Below are positions 1 through 9,400 of a stretch of 64,000 bases of DNA, in pieces. Below the pieces are notes generated by a model. The model was given only the letters and a program-made list of their open reading frames with translations, searched no databases and was not told the origin of the DNA. Position numbers and translations under genes: made by a program. Each line of letters opens with the position of its first letter. Positions within the stretch are counted from its first letter, which is position 1. This stretch comes from JAXLYE01 sp046351595 (lineage in GTDB: Bacteria; Myxococcota_A; Polyangia; Palsa-1104; JAEUJZ01): contig JAXLYE010000012.1 in NCBI GenBank assembly GCA_046351595.1, forward strand, positions 57,522 to 121,521, read 5' to 3'.

Positions 1-66
1 TCCATCACGCGCCCGCGCCGGCAGGCCGCCGCAAGTCCGCGTTCCCTTTTCTGCTTCCGCGACCTG

Positions 67-1752
67 ATGGACGGCACCGTGCTTGCTGTGACAACTATGA
101 GCCTCGCCCCCCATAGAGACATGGCCGAGAAGTACAGCTCCCCTGGACGTGATGAACATCCGACCGAGCCGGCCTCCGCGCGCACTCAGCCTGGGATTGA
201 GGCCGAGCCAGCGGCCAAGCCGCGCTCGGACAGCCTGGCGCTGGTCATCCTGTGGTCCGCGCGCGAGCCGGCGCGGGTCGGCGAAGTGGCGCTTGTCGGG
301 CAGGGTCCGCAGTGGATCCTCGGGCGCGCGCCCGTCGACGCCAAGAGTGCAAGCGCGAGCTGCTGTCGCACCGGCGAGCGCGGCACCGAGCACGGCTCGC
401 CGTCGGAGCAGACGCTGACCTTCGAGCGCCAGCGACCGCCCGGCCTGAGCGATGAGAACAGCGGCCGCTCCGGCATGTGCATCCTGGCCGGTGAGGCCAT
501 CTCGCGCCGCCAGCTCGCGATCCAGAGCCGCGGCGAGTCGCTGCACATCCGCAACATCGGCCGCTGCCCGCTGCTGGTGAACGGCCTTCCGGTCGAGGAG
601 TCCGATGTGCAGCCCGGTGACACGGTCTGCCTGCGCAACCAGATCCTGCTCTACTGCACGCGCCGCCCGACCTCGCTGCCCGCGCTGAAGGCCTATCCGT
701 CCGCGCGCGTAGGGCTATTCGGCGAGCCCGATCAGGAGGGCATGGTCGGAGAGAGCCCGCTCGTCTGGAAGCTGCGCGACCGCCTGGCCGCGTACGCGCG
801 CACCGGCTTCCACATCCTGGTGATCGGCGAGAGCGGCACGGGAAAGGAGCTGGCTGCGCAGGCCATCCACCGCCTGTCGAGCCGCGCCGCGAAGAAGCTG
901 GTTGCCGACAACATCGCCGCCATCCCATCCAGCCTGGCCGCGGCGCTACTGTTTGGGAACAAGCGCAACTTCCCCAATCCGGGCATGGAGGAGCGCGTGG
1001 GCCTGATCGGATCGGCGCACGGCTCCACGCTGTTCCTCGATGAGATCGGCGACATGCCGGAGGACGTGCAGCCGATCTTCCTGCGCGTCACCGAGCGCGG
1101 CGGCGAATACTTCCGCCTGGGCGAAGAGACGCGGCTGATGCGCTCGGACTTCCGGCTCGTCGGCGCCACCAACCGCCCCGAGAAGATGCGCTACGAGCTC
1201 AAGCGGCGATTTCAGCGCGAGATCTGGGTGCCGGGTCTGAACCACCGCAAGGAAGACATCCCGCTGTTGATCCGCCACCTGCTGATCTCGCAGGCGCAGG
1301 CCAACGACATCGACGCGCCGCGCTTCCTTAACAACGGTCACCCCAGCCTGCACCCGCTGCTCGTCGAGCAGCTCATTCACCACACCTACACCACGCACGT
1401 CTCCGAGGTCGGCTTCCTCCTGGGGCAGGCCATGGCCGAGAGCGATGGCGACATGATCATGCCGCTGGGCAGCGGGCTGTCCCCCGAGCTGCGCCCCGCG
1501 CCGACGCCCACACCGAGTCCCGCGCCGACGGCAGCGCCCGCGCCGCCGCTCCCGCCCGAGCTCCGCCGGCGCCCGGTCTCGCGCCTGCCGACGCCGCAGC
1601 AGGCGCAGCAGGTCCTCGACGAGCACGCCGGTGACGTCACACGCAGCGCGGCGACGCTGGGCATCAGCCGCGATCAGCTCAATCGCATGATCCGCCGCGA
1701 GCAGCTCCAGGTCCGCCGCCCGCGCCGCAGCGTCCCCGGCCTCGGTTCCTGA
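67..1752 (+). CDS. FHA domain / sigma-54-activator-like AAA+ protein with Fis-type HTH
   Basis: This 561-residue protein has the layout of a bacterial enhancer-binding protein with an FHA sensor. Residues about 50-215 carry an FHA-like fold (SRRQ near the phosphothreonine-binding position, then an NG pair). An AAA+ core follows, with an intact Walker A (GESGTGKE, residues 254-261) and a Walker B/DEIGDMPE segment near 323-333. A Pro-rich linker and a Fis-like helix-turn-helix close the C-terminus. The GAFTGA loop that contacts sigma-54 is not recognisable: after LFG (295-297) the chain reads NKRNFPNPGM. It may therefore bind DNA and ATP without remodelling sigma-54 holoenzyme in the usual way. 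It converges on the T6SS operon and is paralogous to the protein at 25416-26738 (shared LALV-LWSA-EPAR segment), so a role in T6SS control is inferred. The start is uncertain; later ATG codons exist within the first 55 codons. Confidence 0.85.
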   Translation: MDGTVLAVTTMSLAPHRDMAEKYSSPGRDEHPTEPASARTQPGIEAEPAAKPRSDSLALVILWSAREPARVGEVALVGQGPQWILGRAPVDAKSASASCCRTGERGTEHGSPSEQTLTFERQRPPGLSDENSGRSGMCILAGEAISRRQLAIQSRGESLHIRNIGRCPLLVNGLPVEESDVQPGDTVCLRNQILLYCTRRPTSLPALKAYPSARVGLFGEPDQEGMVGESPLVWKLRDRLAAYARTGFHILVIGESGTGKELAAQAIHRLSSRAAKKLVADNIAAIPSSLAAALLFGNKRNFPNPGMEERVGLIGSAHGSTLFLDEIGDMPEDVQPIFLRVTERGGEYFRLGEETRLMRSDFRLVGATNRPEKMRYELKRRFQREIWVPGLNHRKEDIPLLIRHLLISQAQANDIDAPRFLNNGHPSLHPLLVEQLIHHTYTTHVSEVGFLLGQAMAESDGDMIMPLGSGLSPELRPAPTPTPSPAPTAAPAPPLPPELRRRPVSRLPTPQQAQQVLDEHAGDVTRSAATLGISRDQLNRMIRREQLQVRRPRRSVPGLGS

Positions 1753-1791
1753 CTGTCTCCATTCCCTTCTGCGCGTAACAACCTCGTAGCG

Positions 1792-1832
1792 CTCCATAAG
1801 GTTCCGTATGGAACGTTACGGAGTCCTTTTTT
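1792..1832 (+). terminator. Rho-independent terminator after the FHA/AAA+ gene
   Basis: An imperfect hairpin lies 40 bases after the stop codon. CTCC (1792-1795) pairs with GGAG (1820-1823), TAA with TTA, and GTTCC with GGAAC around a GTAT loop, with two single mismatches. A run of six T follows at 1827-1832. In such GC-rich DNA this AT-containing stem plus T-run stands out. It would end the plus-strand transcript just before the convergent T6SS operon end. Confidence 0.7.
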
Positions 1833-1927
1833 GGCCCGCGCCGCGTGTACCGGTCGGACTCCCGATGACAAGGCACCCGACCGCCGCGCGCCTGCGCGTG
1901 CGCACGTGGGCGCACGGCGTGCGCACA

Positions 1928-2890
1928 TCACAGTCCGTCCGGTTCATGGGCCGGGACTTCGTCGCTCCACAGTACGATGGTGCGGGCCGAGCGCTCCGCC
2001 GTGGGGCCGGTGCCGCCGCTGCCTGCGTCCAGCGGCTCGTAGCCCAGGTAGCGGCGCGGCTTCAGCACCAGCGCGCCCTGCTGATCCCGCAGGATCAGCA
2101 GCACGTGCAGGAACAGCCCCCCGACGGAGAGGATCGGAAAGACCGCGTCGCGCAGCCGCACCTCCGCAGCCTTGGCCCACGGCTCGCCGGTCCCGGTCGT
2201 CGGCTCATCGCCAAGCAGCCGGACCTCCAGCGCGTGCACCGGCAGCGTGGTGATCCCGCCGCACACCGCGCCGTCCCCGAGATCCCAGGTGCCCAGCACC
2301 ATGCCGCGCGTGCGCACACGACGCGTCAGCACCGTGCGCCGCACGCAGACCTCGAGCTCGGGGAAGAGCTGGCTGAAGACCCAGTGCACCGTCGACGGCG
2401 AGCGCAGGCCGAGCAGGCTGCGGAGCTTTTGCAGCGTGCGCCCGAACGCGGTGAACAGGCGCCTGTCGCGCTCGGGAAACTGGCCGCGGATGCCGGAGCG
2501 CAGGATGTGATGGCAGAAGAAGCCGAGGAACCCGCTGAGGCTCTCGTCACGCTGCTCCAGCAGGATCTTCTGGAAGTACGTCGGCAGCGCGCCCTGCGGC
2601 GCCAGCCAGCCGAGGTTGACGGTGATGACGACGCGGCGGCGCGGCTGGCGCTCGAAGCGCACGGCCTCGATCTCGCTCGACTGGTGCAGCGCGGTCTGGT
2701 GGCTCACGAGCTCGATGTCGCTGTCGCGGTAGCCGTGCGCGGCCAGGAGGTCCAGCAGCGCGCACAGATCAAAGCGCCGCGCCGCCGCGCTGATCCGCTC
2801 TTCGACGGACGTCGCGGGCGTCTGTGCGGGCTCTCCGGGGCGCGGAGTCGGCAGCGCGGCGCGCGGGTCGGGACCTTGCATCGGGCCCAC
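1928..2890 (-). CDS. tssG: T6SS baseplate protein TssG (ImpH/VasB family)
   Basis: This protein of about 320 residues has the usual TssG length. The recognisable stretch is residues about 75-135: a VNLGWLAPQGALP segment, then YFQ, then a region ending in FLGFFCHHIL. This matches the family pattern of a Gly-rich strand, LP-YF and a helix in FLD-FNHR. In T6SS, TssG joins TssF, TssE and TssK in the wedge of the cytoplasmic baseplate. It is the last gene of the minus-strand operon; its GTG start (2890) abuts the TAG of the upstream gene. An ATG nine bases further in (2881) is an alternative start. Confidence 0.75.
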   Translation of the reverse strand: MGPMQGPDPRAALPTPRPGEPAQTPATSVEERISAAARRFDLCALLDLLAAHGYRDSDIELVSHQTALHQSSEIEAVRFERQPRRRVVITVNLGWLAPQGALPTYFQKILLEQRDESLSGFLGFFCHHILRSGIRGQFPERDRRLFTAFGRTLQKLRSLLGLRSPSTVHWVFSQLFPELEVCVRRTVLTRRVRTRGMVLGTWDLGDGAVCGGITTLPVHALEVRLLGDEPTTGTGEPWAKAAEVRLRDAVFPILSVGGLFLHVLLILRDQQGALVLKPRRYLGYEPLDAGSGGTGPTAERSARTIVLWSDEVPAHEPDGL

Positions 2891-3868
2891 CTAGCGCCGG
2901 GTGGCCACGAACAGATCGAGGTCGGTGTTGTAAAGTTCAATCAACATATTGGTCGAAAAATCAGCCGGTTTATCGAGGTTTGGCACAAGCTGAGCCGAGC
3001 TCTCCAGGACATTCTTGAAGAACTCCCCGAACAGCGAAGGCAAATAGACACAAGGATTGAACTTATCGATGATCTGCTTGATGTCTTTGTACACGATAGC
3101 GGCCTGCTGATATTGAGCGTTCTTGATCAGCCGGTTGAACGCCGCCAGCTTGCGCAGGAGAGCGTGCAGCGGCGGCGACAGCGGGACCGTCAGCGACGGC
3201 GGCGGCGACGGGGGCAGGGACGGTGCAGCGCCGGGCTCGACGGCGGGGGCCGGCGTCGCGGGCTCGGGCGCCTCGGCGGCGGCCAACGCGGGCGCCGCGG
3301 GCTCGACGGCCGGGACCGCGGGCGGCGGCACCGGCAGCGACGCCAGCAGGTCGCGCAGCGTCACCAGCGCGGCGCTGGCCTGGGTCATGGCGCCGTCGCG
3401 GTCGAGCAGCGGGATGACCTCCGCCACCTGCCGCAGCGTCGGCTGCACCGCCGCCTGTCCCCAGCGCTCGACCCAGGCCAGCCACTCGTCCTTCTTCACG
3501 CGGCGCAGGAAGCGCAGGTCGTCGAGGATGTGCGCGAACAGCCAGCGCAGCGCGACGTCGCAGTGGCGCTCCTTCTTGTCGCTCGGACCGAGCGCCGGCC
3601 AGCTCGCGGTCAGCACCACGCCGACGCAGCGCAGCATCTTCAGCAGCCCGGGCGCCTGCTGCTCGACGAACGCCCCGTACAGGTAGAAGCCGAGCAGGCG
3701 GACGTCATAGACGCGCGCCTGAAAGAGCTGCTGCGCGTGCTCGGCCGCAGCGACGAACTGACCCCGATCCGCCAGCGCGACGACACGCTCGAGGTCGGGG
3801 TCGACAAGGCCGAGCTCGCGCGCAGGCGGCGGGACCAGCGGCTGCTCCAGCAGGCTGAGGTCGATCAT
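2891..3868 (-). CDS. IglI-like T6SS protein (possible TssA-type role)
   Basis: This protein of 325 residues has three parts. An N-terminal helical domain contains DVRLLGFYLYGAF around residues 54-66, resembling the IglI-type and ImpA-N-type T6SS proteins. A Pro/Ala linker spans about 178-215. A C-terminal helical domain (about 225-325) is rich in Asn, Lys, Ile and Phe. IglI is an essential but poorly understood component of the Francisella T6SS; ImpA/TssA proteins cap the growing sheath. The family call is from memory of sequence patterns, so the general class is firmer than the exact name. The C-terminal third is encoded by unusually AT-rich DNA (see 2941-3120). An AAGGAG lies just before the ATG. 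Confidence 0.55.
   Translation of the reverse strand: MIDLSLLEQPLVPPPARELGLVDPDLERVVALADRGQFVAAAEHAQQLFQARVYDVRLLGFYLYGAFVEQQAPGLLKMLRCVGVVLTASWPALGPSDKKERHCDVALRWLFAHILDDLRFLRRVKKDEWLAWVERWGQAAVQPTLRQVAEVIPLLDRDGAMTQASAALVTLRDLLASLPVPPPAVPAVEPAAPALAAAEAPEPATPAPAVEPGAAPSLPPSPPPSLTVPLSPPLHALLRKLAAFNRLIKNAQYQQAAIVYKDIKQIIDKFNPCVYLPSLFGEFFKNVLESSAQLVPNLDKPADFSTNMLIELYNTDLDLFVATRR
2941..3120. other. Low-GC patch inside the IglI-like gene
   Basis: Hand count gives about 47% GC over these 180 bases, against about 70% or more in the flanking coding DNA. The reading frame continues through it and encodes the Asn/Lys/Ile-rich C-terminal domain. The abrupt change is compatible with a recombined segment or with a constrained protein module. 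Confidence 0.6.
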
Positions 3869-3878
3869 CTGGGCTCCT

Positions 3879-4241
3879 TCACTCCGTTATGACGATGCCC
3901 TGCAGGCCCGGCGTGACGACGGTGATCACGCCCCCGTAGGCGCAGACCAGGACCGCGTCCGAGGCGAGCGCCGGCTGGCCCATCACGCGCAGCCACGGCA
4001 CCACCGCGGGCCACGGACCCGAGGGCTGCGGCGTGCACGGCTTCACCTGCGCAGGGCTGGGGTTGGCCGCGGCGGTGCAGCCGCCAAACGGCGCGATGTT
4101 GAGCAGCGGTCGGCCGTCCTGAATCACGGCCAGCGGGTTGACGCCGCCCTGGGCAACGGGCGAGGGCGCGACGGTCGCGACCGAGGGCGCCAGCCCGCAC
4201 GAGCACGTCAGCAGCGCACCGCTGCAGACCGGGGTCCTCAT
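3879..4241 (-). CDS. DUF4280 PAAR-like spike-tip protein
   Basis: This 120-residue protein has the DUF4280 pattern throughout: an N-terminal CSCG, a VNPLAVIQDGRPLLNI segment, then PFGGC, an AANP, a Cys-Thr-Pro and W-PAV block, and a C-terminal CAYGG-I. DUF4280 proteins, such as Francisella IglG, replace the classical PAAR cone at the tip of the VgrG trimer. Four or more spaced Cys residues could bind a metal, as PAAR tips do. There is no long extension, so this is a bare tip rather than a fused effector. It follows the adenylate-like gene by seven bases and belongs to the same operon. Confidence 0.75.
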   Translation of the reverse strand: MRTPVCSGALLTCSCGLAPSVATVAPSPVAQGGVNPLAVIQDGRPLLNIAPFGGCTAAANPSPAQVKPCTPQPSGPWPAVVPWLRVMGQPALASDAVLVCAYGGVITVVTPGLQGIVITE

Positions 4242-4248
4242 CCGCGCC

Positions 4249-5979
4249 TCACCGGGCCCTCACCGTTGGTAGCGGCGCTGCTGGCCGCGGCCGCACCAGC
4301 GACAGGCGCAGGCGGTCAAGGAGCTGAAAGATCGGGCTGGCCTCGCGCGCGCGCAGCGCATCGCGGCGGTGCTGCTCCAGGCACCAGGCGCGATCGACGG
4401 AGCCCTGGCGCTGCCGCGGCAGCAGCGCGTACTGCACGATCTCGGACGGCACCAGCTCGTCGCCGAGGCGCGCGGACAGGCGCTCACGCACGAGCGCTTC
4501 GCGGCGCGGCGCCAGGCGGTGGGCCCGCTCGAGCGGCTCCGGCCCCGTGAAGATCAAGAGCAAAGGCTCGCTGGCCTCGCCGCGCTCGAGCAGCACCACG
4601 GCGCTGCGCACGAACGGCAGGGCCGCGGCGCAGTCCTCGACCTCGGCGCTGGGGTAGCGCTGGCCGGCACGGCTGGGCTGGAGGGTACCCGCGTACAGAT
4701 AGGCGCCGTCGCGTCGCGCCAGCAGCAGGCCCGGCGACCCGGGCAGCGGCTCGAGCACGCCCTGCTCGCCGCGCGCCGGCCGGCCGCCGCCTTCGGGCTC
4801 AAGCAGCGTGAAGCGGCGCCCCGGCACCGGCTGCAGCGGCAGCGGCGGCACAGCGGTCTGGCGCAGCGAGAACAGCACGCCGCCACCGCACGCAGCGTCG
4901 TAAAGCAGGCCCGCAGCCGCGGCGCGCTGCAGGCCGCAGTGCTCGACCCAGCTCGCCCAGCGCGTCGGTGCCGCGGGCTCCAGCGGGTCACGCAGCCACA
5001 GCCTGAGGCTCGCCAGCGGCCGCGAAGGAAGGCCGAGCAGCGTGTCGCGCACCGCCGCGGTCACGAACAGAACCTGCACCGCGTCCAGGGCCTTCTGCCC
5101 GCCCGCGTGCGCCAGGTCCGCGGGGGTCAGCGCCACGAACGTCGCCCCCTGCAGCAGCGTCGCCAAGAGCAGCGCCGGCTGCACCTGCAGCAGCGGCGAG
5201 CCCGGCGCGGCCAGCGAGCGCCCCGGCTGCAGCGACAGGAACAGCAGCCCGTCGCGCAGCGCGCCCAGGAACGCCTCAGACGCCGTGACCGACATCGCCT
5301 CGGTCGGCGGGTCGCGCAGCGGCGAGAACAGCCGCAGCACCGGATCGTCCGGGCCGTAGGTGTGCGAGCGCGCCTCGACCTGCGGCCCGAGGGGTCCGGG
5401 CGGCTCGTCGGCGAGCAGGCAATCGTGCGACGGCGTGCCGCGCAGCAGCGGCTGATACCGCCGCGCCGCCGCCACCCGATCCGGCCGCAGCGCAGCGAGC
5501 CGCTTGGTGATGAGGTCCGGTCCGTGCGGCGGCAGCAGGCTGACCAAGAGGCCGAGCCGCAGCGCCGCCATCAGCGCTATCACGAGCTCCGCATCGACGG
5601 GACCGATCAGGCACAGCGACTCGCCGGCGCGCGCTCCCTGGGCCGCCCACGCCGCGGCCCGACGCGAGCACAGCGCGTGCAGCTCGCCGTAGCCCAGCGC
5701 CCGCACGCCGGCGTCCGGCTCGACGACACGCAGCGCCGGGTGCGGGCTGCTGACGTGGCGCAGCACCAGGTCGTGGTAGAGGTCGTAGCCCGCCTCGACG
5801 CTGCTCTTGAGCGGGGGCGGCGCCAGCGCGGCCTGCAGGAGCAGCAGCGCGGAAGTGAAGGCCGCAGGCTCGGCCAGGCTGCGGCGCAGCCACGCGGTGT
5901 CGCGGAACGCGCCGTCGCCGGTGCGCTGCAGCTCCAGGCGCACGGCGGCCAGGTCGAGTCGCGGCTCGTCGCGGCTCAC
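4249..5979 (-). CDS. Degenerate adenylate-forming-enzyme (AMP-binding) homologue in the T6SS operon
   Basis: The GTG start at 5979 overlaps the TssJ stop (GTGA), giving 576 residues, the normal size of an AMP-binding enzyme. The N-terminal half has the family's LGYGELHALCSR and ALRLGLLVSLLPP blocks. A C-terminal block, YPSAEVEDCAAALPFVRSAVV, matches the hinge and C-subdomain start of acyl-CoA synthetases. The catalytic signatures are eroded. The Ser/Thr/Gly-rich phosphate loop is replaced by SPLRDPPTEAM (about residues 215-229). No YRTGD motif is seen. The lysine motif near the end reads LPRQRQGS, without the catalytic Lys. It is probably a catalytically dead scaffold or ligand-binding protein recruited to the secretion machine. 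Its position between TssJ and the PAAR-like gene supports a structural or loading role (inference). Confidence 0.7.
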   Translation of the reverse strand: MSRDEPRLDLAAVRLELQRTGDGAFRDTAWLRRSLAEPAAFTSALLLLQAALAPPPLKSSVEAGYDLYHDLVLRHVSSPHPALRVVEPDAGVRALGYGELHALCSRRAAAWAAQGARAGESLCLIGPVDAELVIALMAALRLGLLVSLLPPHGPDLITKRLAALRPDRVAAARRYQPLLRGTPSHDCLLADEPPGPLGPQVEARSHTYGPDDPVLRLFSPLRDPPTEAMSVTASEAFLGALRDGLLFLSLQPGRSLAAPGSPLLQVQPALLLATLLQGATFVALTPADLAHAGGQKALDAVQVLFVTAAVRDTLLGLPSRPLASLRLWLRDPLEPAAPTRWASWVEHCGLQRAAAAGLLYDAACGGGVLFSLRQTAVPPLPLQPVPGRRFTLLEPEGGGRPARGEQGVLEPLPGSPGLLLARRDGAYLYAGTLQPSRAGQRYPSAEVEDCAAALPFVRSAVVLLERGEASEPLLLIFTGPEPLERAHRLAPRREALVRERLSARLGDELVPSEIVQYALLPRQRQGSVDRAWCLEQHRRDALRAREASPIFQLLDRLRLSLVRPRPAAPLPTVRAR

Positions 5980-6476
5980 GGCTGCTCCTCGCCGAGGAAG
6001 ACGCGGCACTCCTTCACCTCCTCGGTGGAGATGCCGGAGCGGCCGAGCGGCAGGAGCAGCCGCCACGGCGCCCGCGTGCCGAGCAGCATGCGCCAGCTGC
6101 CCGACGGTGTGGAGTAAAGCACGTACAGCGCCAGGCGCCCGCGCTTGGGGTCCGGCTGCTTGAGCCACAGCGACCGCTTGCGCCGCGCCAGCGGATCCAA
6201 CGTCACGACCTTGAGCACCGACTTGTCGGGCTGGATGACCTGCGCCGCGACCGCGGTGTACGGCTCGCTGCGGTAGGTCTGCTCGTCGACGGCGCGCACC
6301 ACCACCTGCAGCGGCCGGCCCTGGTTGGTCTCGGGCTGCGCGGACAGCGTCACGCGCACATAGCCCGGCCAGCAGCCGCCGAGGCCCGCGGCACCGAGCC
6401 AGCACAAGGCCGCCAGCCGGTGCGCGGCCGCCGAGCTTTGTTGCCGATGCTGCCGATGCTGACTTGGCTCGCTCAT
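5976..6476 (-). CDS. tssJ: T6SS outer-membrane lipoprotein TssJ (SciN/VasD-like)
   Basis: The ATG at 6476 overlaps the TssM stop (ATGA), giving 166 residues. The N-terminus has a basic stretch, a hydrophobic segment and a lipobox ending at Cys35 (LGAAGLGGC). After that come beta-rich segments (VRVTLSAQPETNQG, RPLQVVVRAVDEQ), as in TssJ, which ends with a transthyretin-like fold. TssJ anchors the membrane complex to the outer membrane by binding the TssM periplasmic tip. A longer ORF starting at 6503 is possible but would place Met inside TssM and lacks the overlap signature. Confidence 0.75.
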   Translation of the reverse strand: MSEPSQHRQHRQQSSAAAHRLAALCWLGAAGLGGCWPGYVRVTLSAQPETNQGRPLQVVVRAVDEQTYRSEPYTAVAAQVIQPDKSVLKVVTLDPLARRKRSLWLKQPDPKRGRLALYVLYSTPSGSWRMLLGTRAPWRLLLPLGRSGISTEEVKECRVFLGEEQP

Positions 6477-9400
6477 CGCGGCGCCCCGCCGATCAAGGCC
6501 CATGGATCGGGATCAAGCACGAACCGCACCACCACCGGCTCCTCGCTGCCGTCGCCGAGCAGGCGCCACGAGGTGATGCCCTCCGGGTCCAGCGTCGACT
6601 TCTGCAGCAGCCGGAACAGGCTCCACGCCGAGTCCGAGACCTCCAGCGTCTGCGTCTGCCGGCGGCCGGAGCGGGCCACGCTCTCGACGCTGACCAGGGC
6701 CACGCCCTGGTCCCACCAGGTCACCTGCAGCACCGTCGGCGCGGGCTGCTGGTTGAAGCCGTAGGCCGTGGCCTTGCCGACCTGCAGCGAAGCCAGCGCC
6801 AGCTGCGTGCCGCGCCCTTCGACGCTGCGCCGCCCCGGCAGCCCGTTCACGGCCAGCCGCAGCGGCAGCTTCTCGCCGTCGGGCGCGAACAGCGTCCGCG
6901 ACAGCCTCGACAGCCGCGACAGCGTGGCCAGCATGCCGTCGGGCAGCCGCAGCGCTCCGAGCGCGCTCTCGCGGGCGTGGAACGCGCCGCCCTGCTCGCT
7001 GAGCACCGGCGTGAAGAAGGCGCGCACGTCCTTCCAGAAGGCGCCCTTGCCCTCGGAGATCTGGACCAGCTCGGCGGGGGCGACCTCGCGCTCGGCGCCG
7101 CGGCTGAACGGGAAGCGGTCGAGGATCGGCGCCACCGACTGCGCGCGCAGCTCGGTCCAGCGCTGCCGCAGCGTGTCCTCGATCTCGCCGGCGCCCCGCC
7201 GGTGGACCGCCAGGAACGGCGCCAGGAACGGCGGCCGCAGCGGCCCGCCGACGCCGGCCTTGTCCAGGAACTGCTCGGCCTTGCGCAGCGGGGTGCCCTC
7301 TTCGCCCAGGTGCATCGCCAGCGCCAGTCGACCCAGCGGCGAGAGCCGCTCGGCCAGGCCCGGAGCCGCTGCGCCCTTGTCGCCGGCTGCCGGCGGTACC
7401 GGTGCGGCCGGGCCGACCTTGGCGCCGTCGAGCTCGGAGAGCAGCGTCGAGACGGCCTCCTGGTACGGCTGCAGGCCCTGCGGCGGCTTGTCGCCCGGCT
7501 TGGCGGCTGGCCCGTCGACTGGCCTGTCGCCCGCCCGGCCTGGCTCCGCCGGCTTTGCCGCGACAGGCGCGCCGTCCCCCTCGGACACCAGGCGCACGAT
7601 CGGCCGGAACTCGTCGAGGCAGCGCGCCAGCGAGGACAGGTACGGATCGTCCAGGCCGCCGAGCGAGGCGTGGTCCGCGACCACCTGCAGGTGGCGCACG
7701 AACGTCGAGCCCGGGCGCACCAGATCGAGCAGCGCGGTGTGCAGCTGTCCTGGTGAGCCGGCCGTAAAGCGGTAGCTCTGGTAGAAGCGCAAGAGCGCGC
7801 CGCAGTAGCCGCGCGCGTAGTGCCCGAGGTGATCCTGCACCAGCCGAGCGAGCGCCAGCTTCTCCTCGGGCGTCAGGCTGCGGCTGGTCGACACCGCCTT
7901 CTTCAGCTCCTGCACCAGCGGCAGCACCTCGCGGTTGAACACGGCGCGGCTGTAGAGCTCGGGCATGCCGTCGGCGGGCGTGCCCTCGACCGCCAAGAGA
8001 TCGGCCAGGCGCGGCACGAGCTCCTCGGCGCTGAACACCGGCAGCTTGTGATCGCGGTGGGCGCGCTCGCCGCCCGGCTCGGTCCGCGACCCCGCCGCCG
8101 ACATCGCCGCCGACGGCGCCTCGGAGGACGGCGGCTCGCCCACCGCGCACGAGGGGCGGCGGTGGTGGCGGCGCGACGGCCGCTCGCAGCTCGAGCGCTC
8201 CGATCGGACGCGGTGGTGATGCGTGTGCCGCGCGGTCCCGATCTGGTGCGCGAGCAGCAGGCGCTTGCGGCTGCGCAACAGCAGGTCGATCCACTCGGCC
8301 TCGCTCATCTCGAACGCCGCCTCGCCGGGCAGCGGCAAGCGGAACAGCGACTCGCTGGCAGCGTCGGGACCGCCCGCCCGGATCGGCCGCGCCTCGGAAA
8401 GCGCGTTGATCGAGCGCAAGAGCTGGAACAGGCTGCGCGGCCCGCGCGCGGTGATGCTCAGCGACGAGTCGACGACCAGCCGCAGCAGCCGATCGAGCGT
8501 CTCCATGTGGTCGGTCAGGAAGCGATCCGGCGTCAGCGCGCCGGCGTCCGCACCGAACAGCCGCACCAGATCCAGCGGCGACTCCTCGCTGAGCGTGCGG
8601 AACAGGCGCCGCATCAGGCCGGCCTTGCGCACCTGCCCGAGCGCGCCGAGCAGCCGGTCGGCCTCGCGCCGCAGCTCCTGCAGCTGCGGATCGCTGATCA
8701 CCGGCCGCTTCACCGCCTGCCCGACCTGGCCGATGAAGCGCCGCCACGGTCCCAGGTCCGTGATCGGCCAGCGCGCCGACTCCGAGGGCAGGGGCGGCAG
8801 GCGCAGCAGCGCGGGCTCGGACCACGGCACGAGGCTGCTCTGCACGTAGGTGCGCAGCGTATCGCCGGGCACGCCGAGCGTCGTGGACCAGTCCTGGAGC
8901 TCGGTGCAGACCAGCGCGCCCAGGACGTTGTCGCGCGTCGCGTACAGCGCGGCCAGCGCGTACAGGATCTTCTCGCGCGAGCGCTGCCGCACCGCCGCCT
9001 GCAGCACCGGCAGCAGGTAGCCCTGGCGCACGCTCTCGACGTAGCCGGCCTGCGCCAGGCGCTTGTCGCGGCGGTAGATGAGGCGCAGCGGCGCCCAGCG
9101 CGCCTCGGCCGCGGCCACCGTGCCCAGGCCCTGCTGCGCCGCGATCTCGGCGCGCCGCACCACGTCGGACTCGCTCGGCACGCTCAGCGAGTCCTGCGCC
9201 CGCAGCACGGCCTTGTGCAGCGTGTCGACGCGCTCGCTGGCGCGGTCGACCAGCGCGCCGTGCCGCTTGGTCACCACCCCGAGCGCGCCGAGCCCCGCCA
9301 GCACCAGCAGCGCCCCCAGCAGCGCGTGCAGCGGCCGGATGCCCAGGCGCAAAAGCCACCGCCGCGCCCACGACAGCGCCGAGCCCGCGCGCCGCTCGAC

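Noticed and set aside
4369..6117. Long plus-strand frame opposite the adenylate-like gene
   Set aside because: Composition is Arg/Gln/Ala without structure, and the minus-strand frame has clear homology blocks and overlapping coupling to neighbours.
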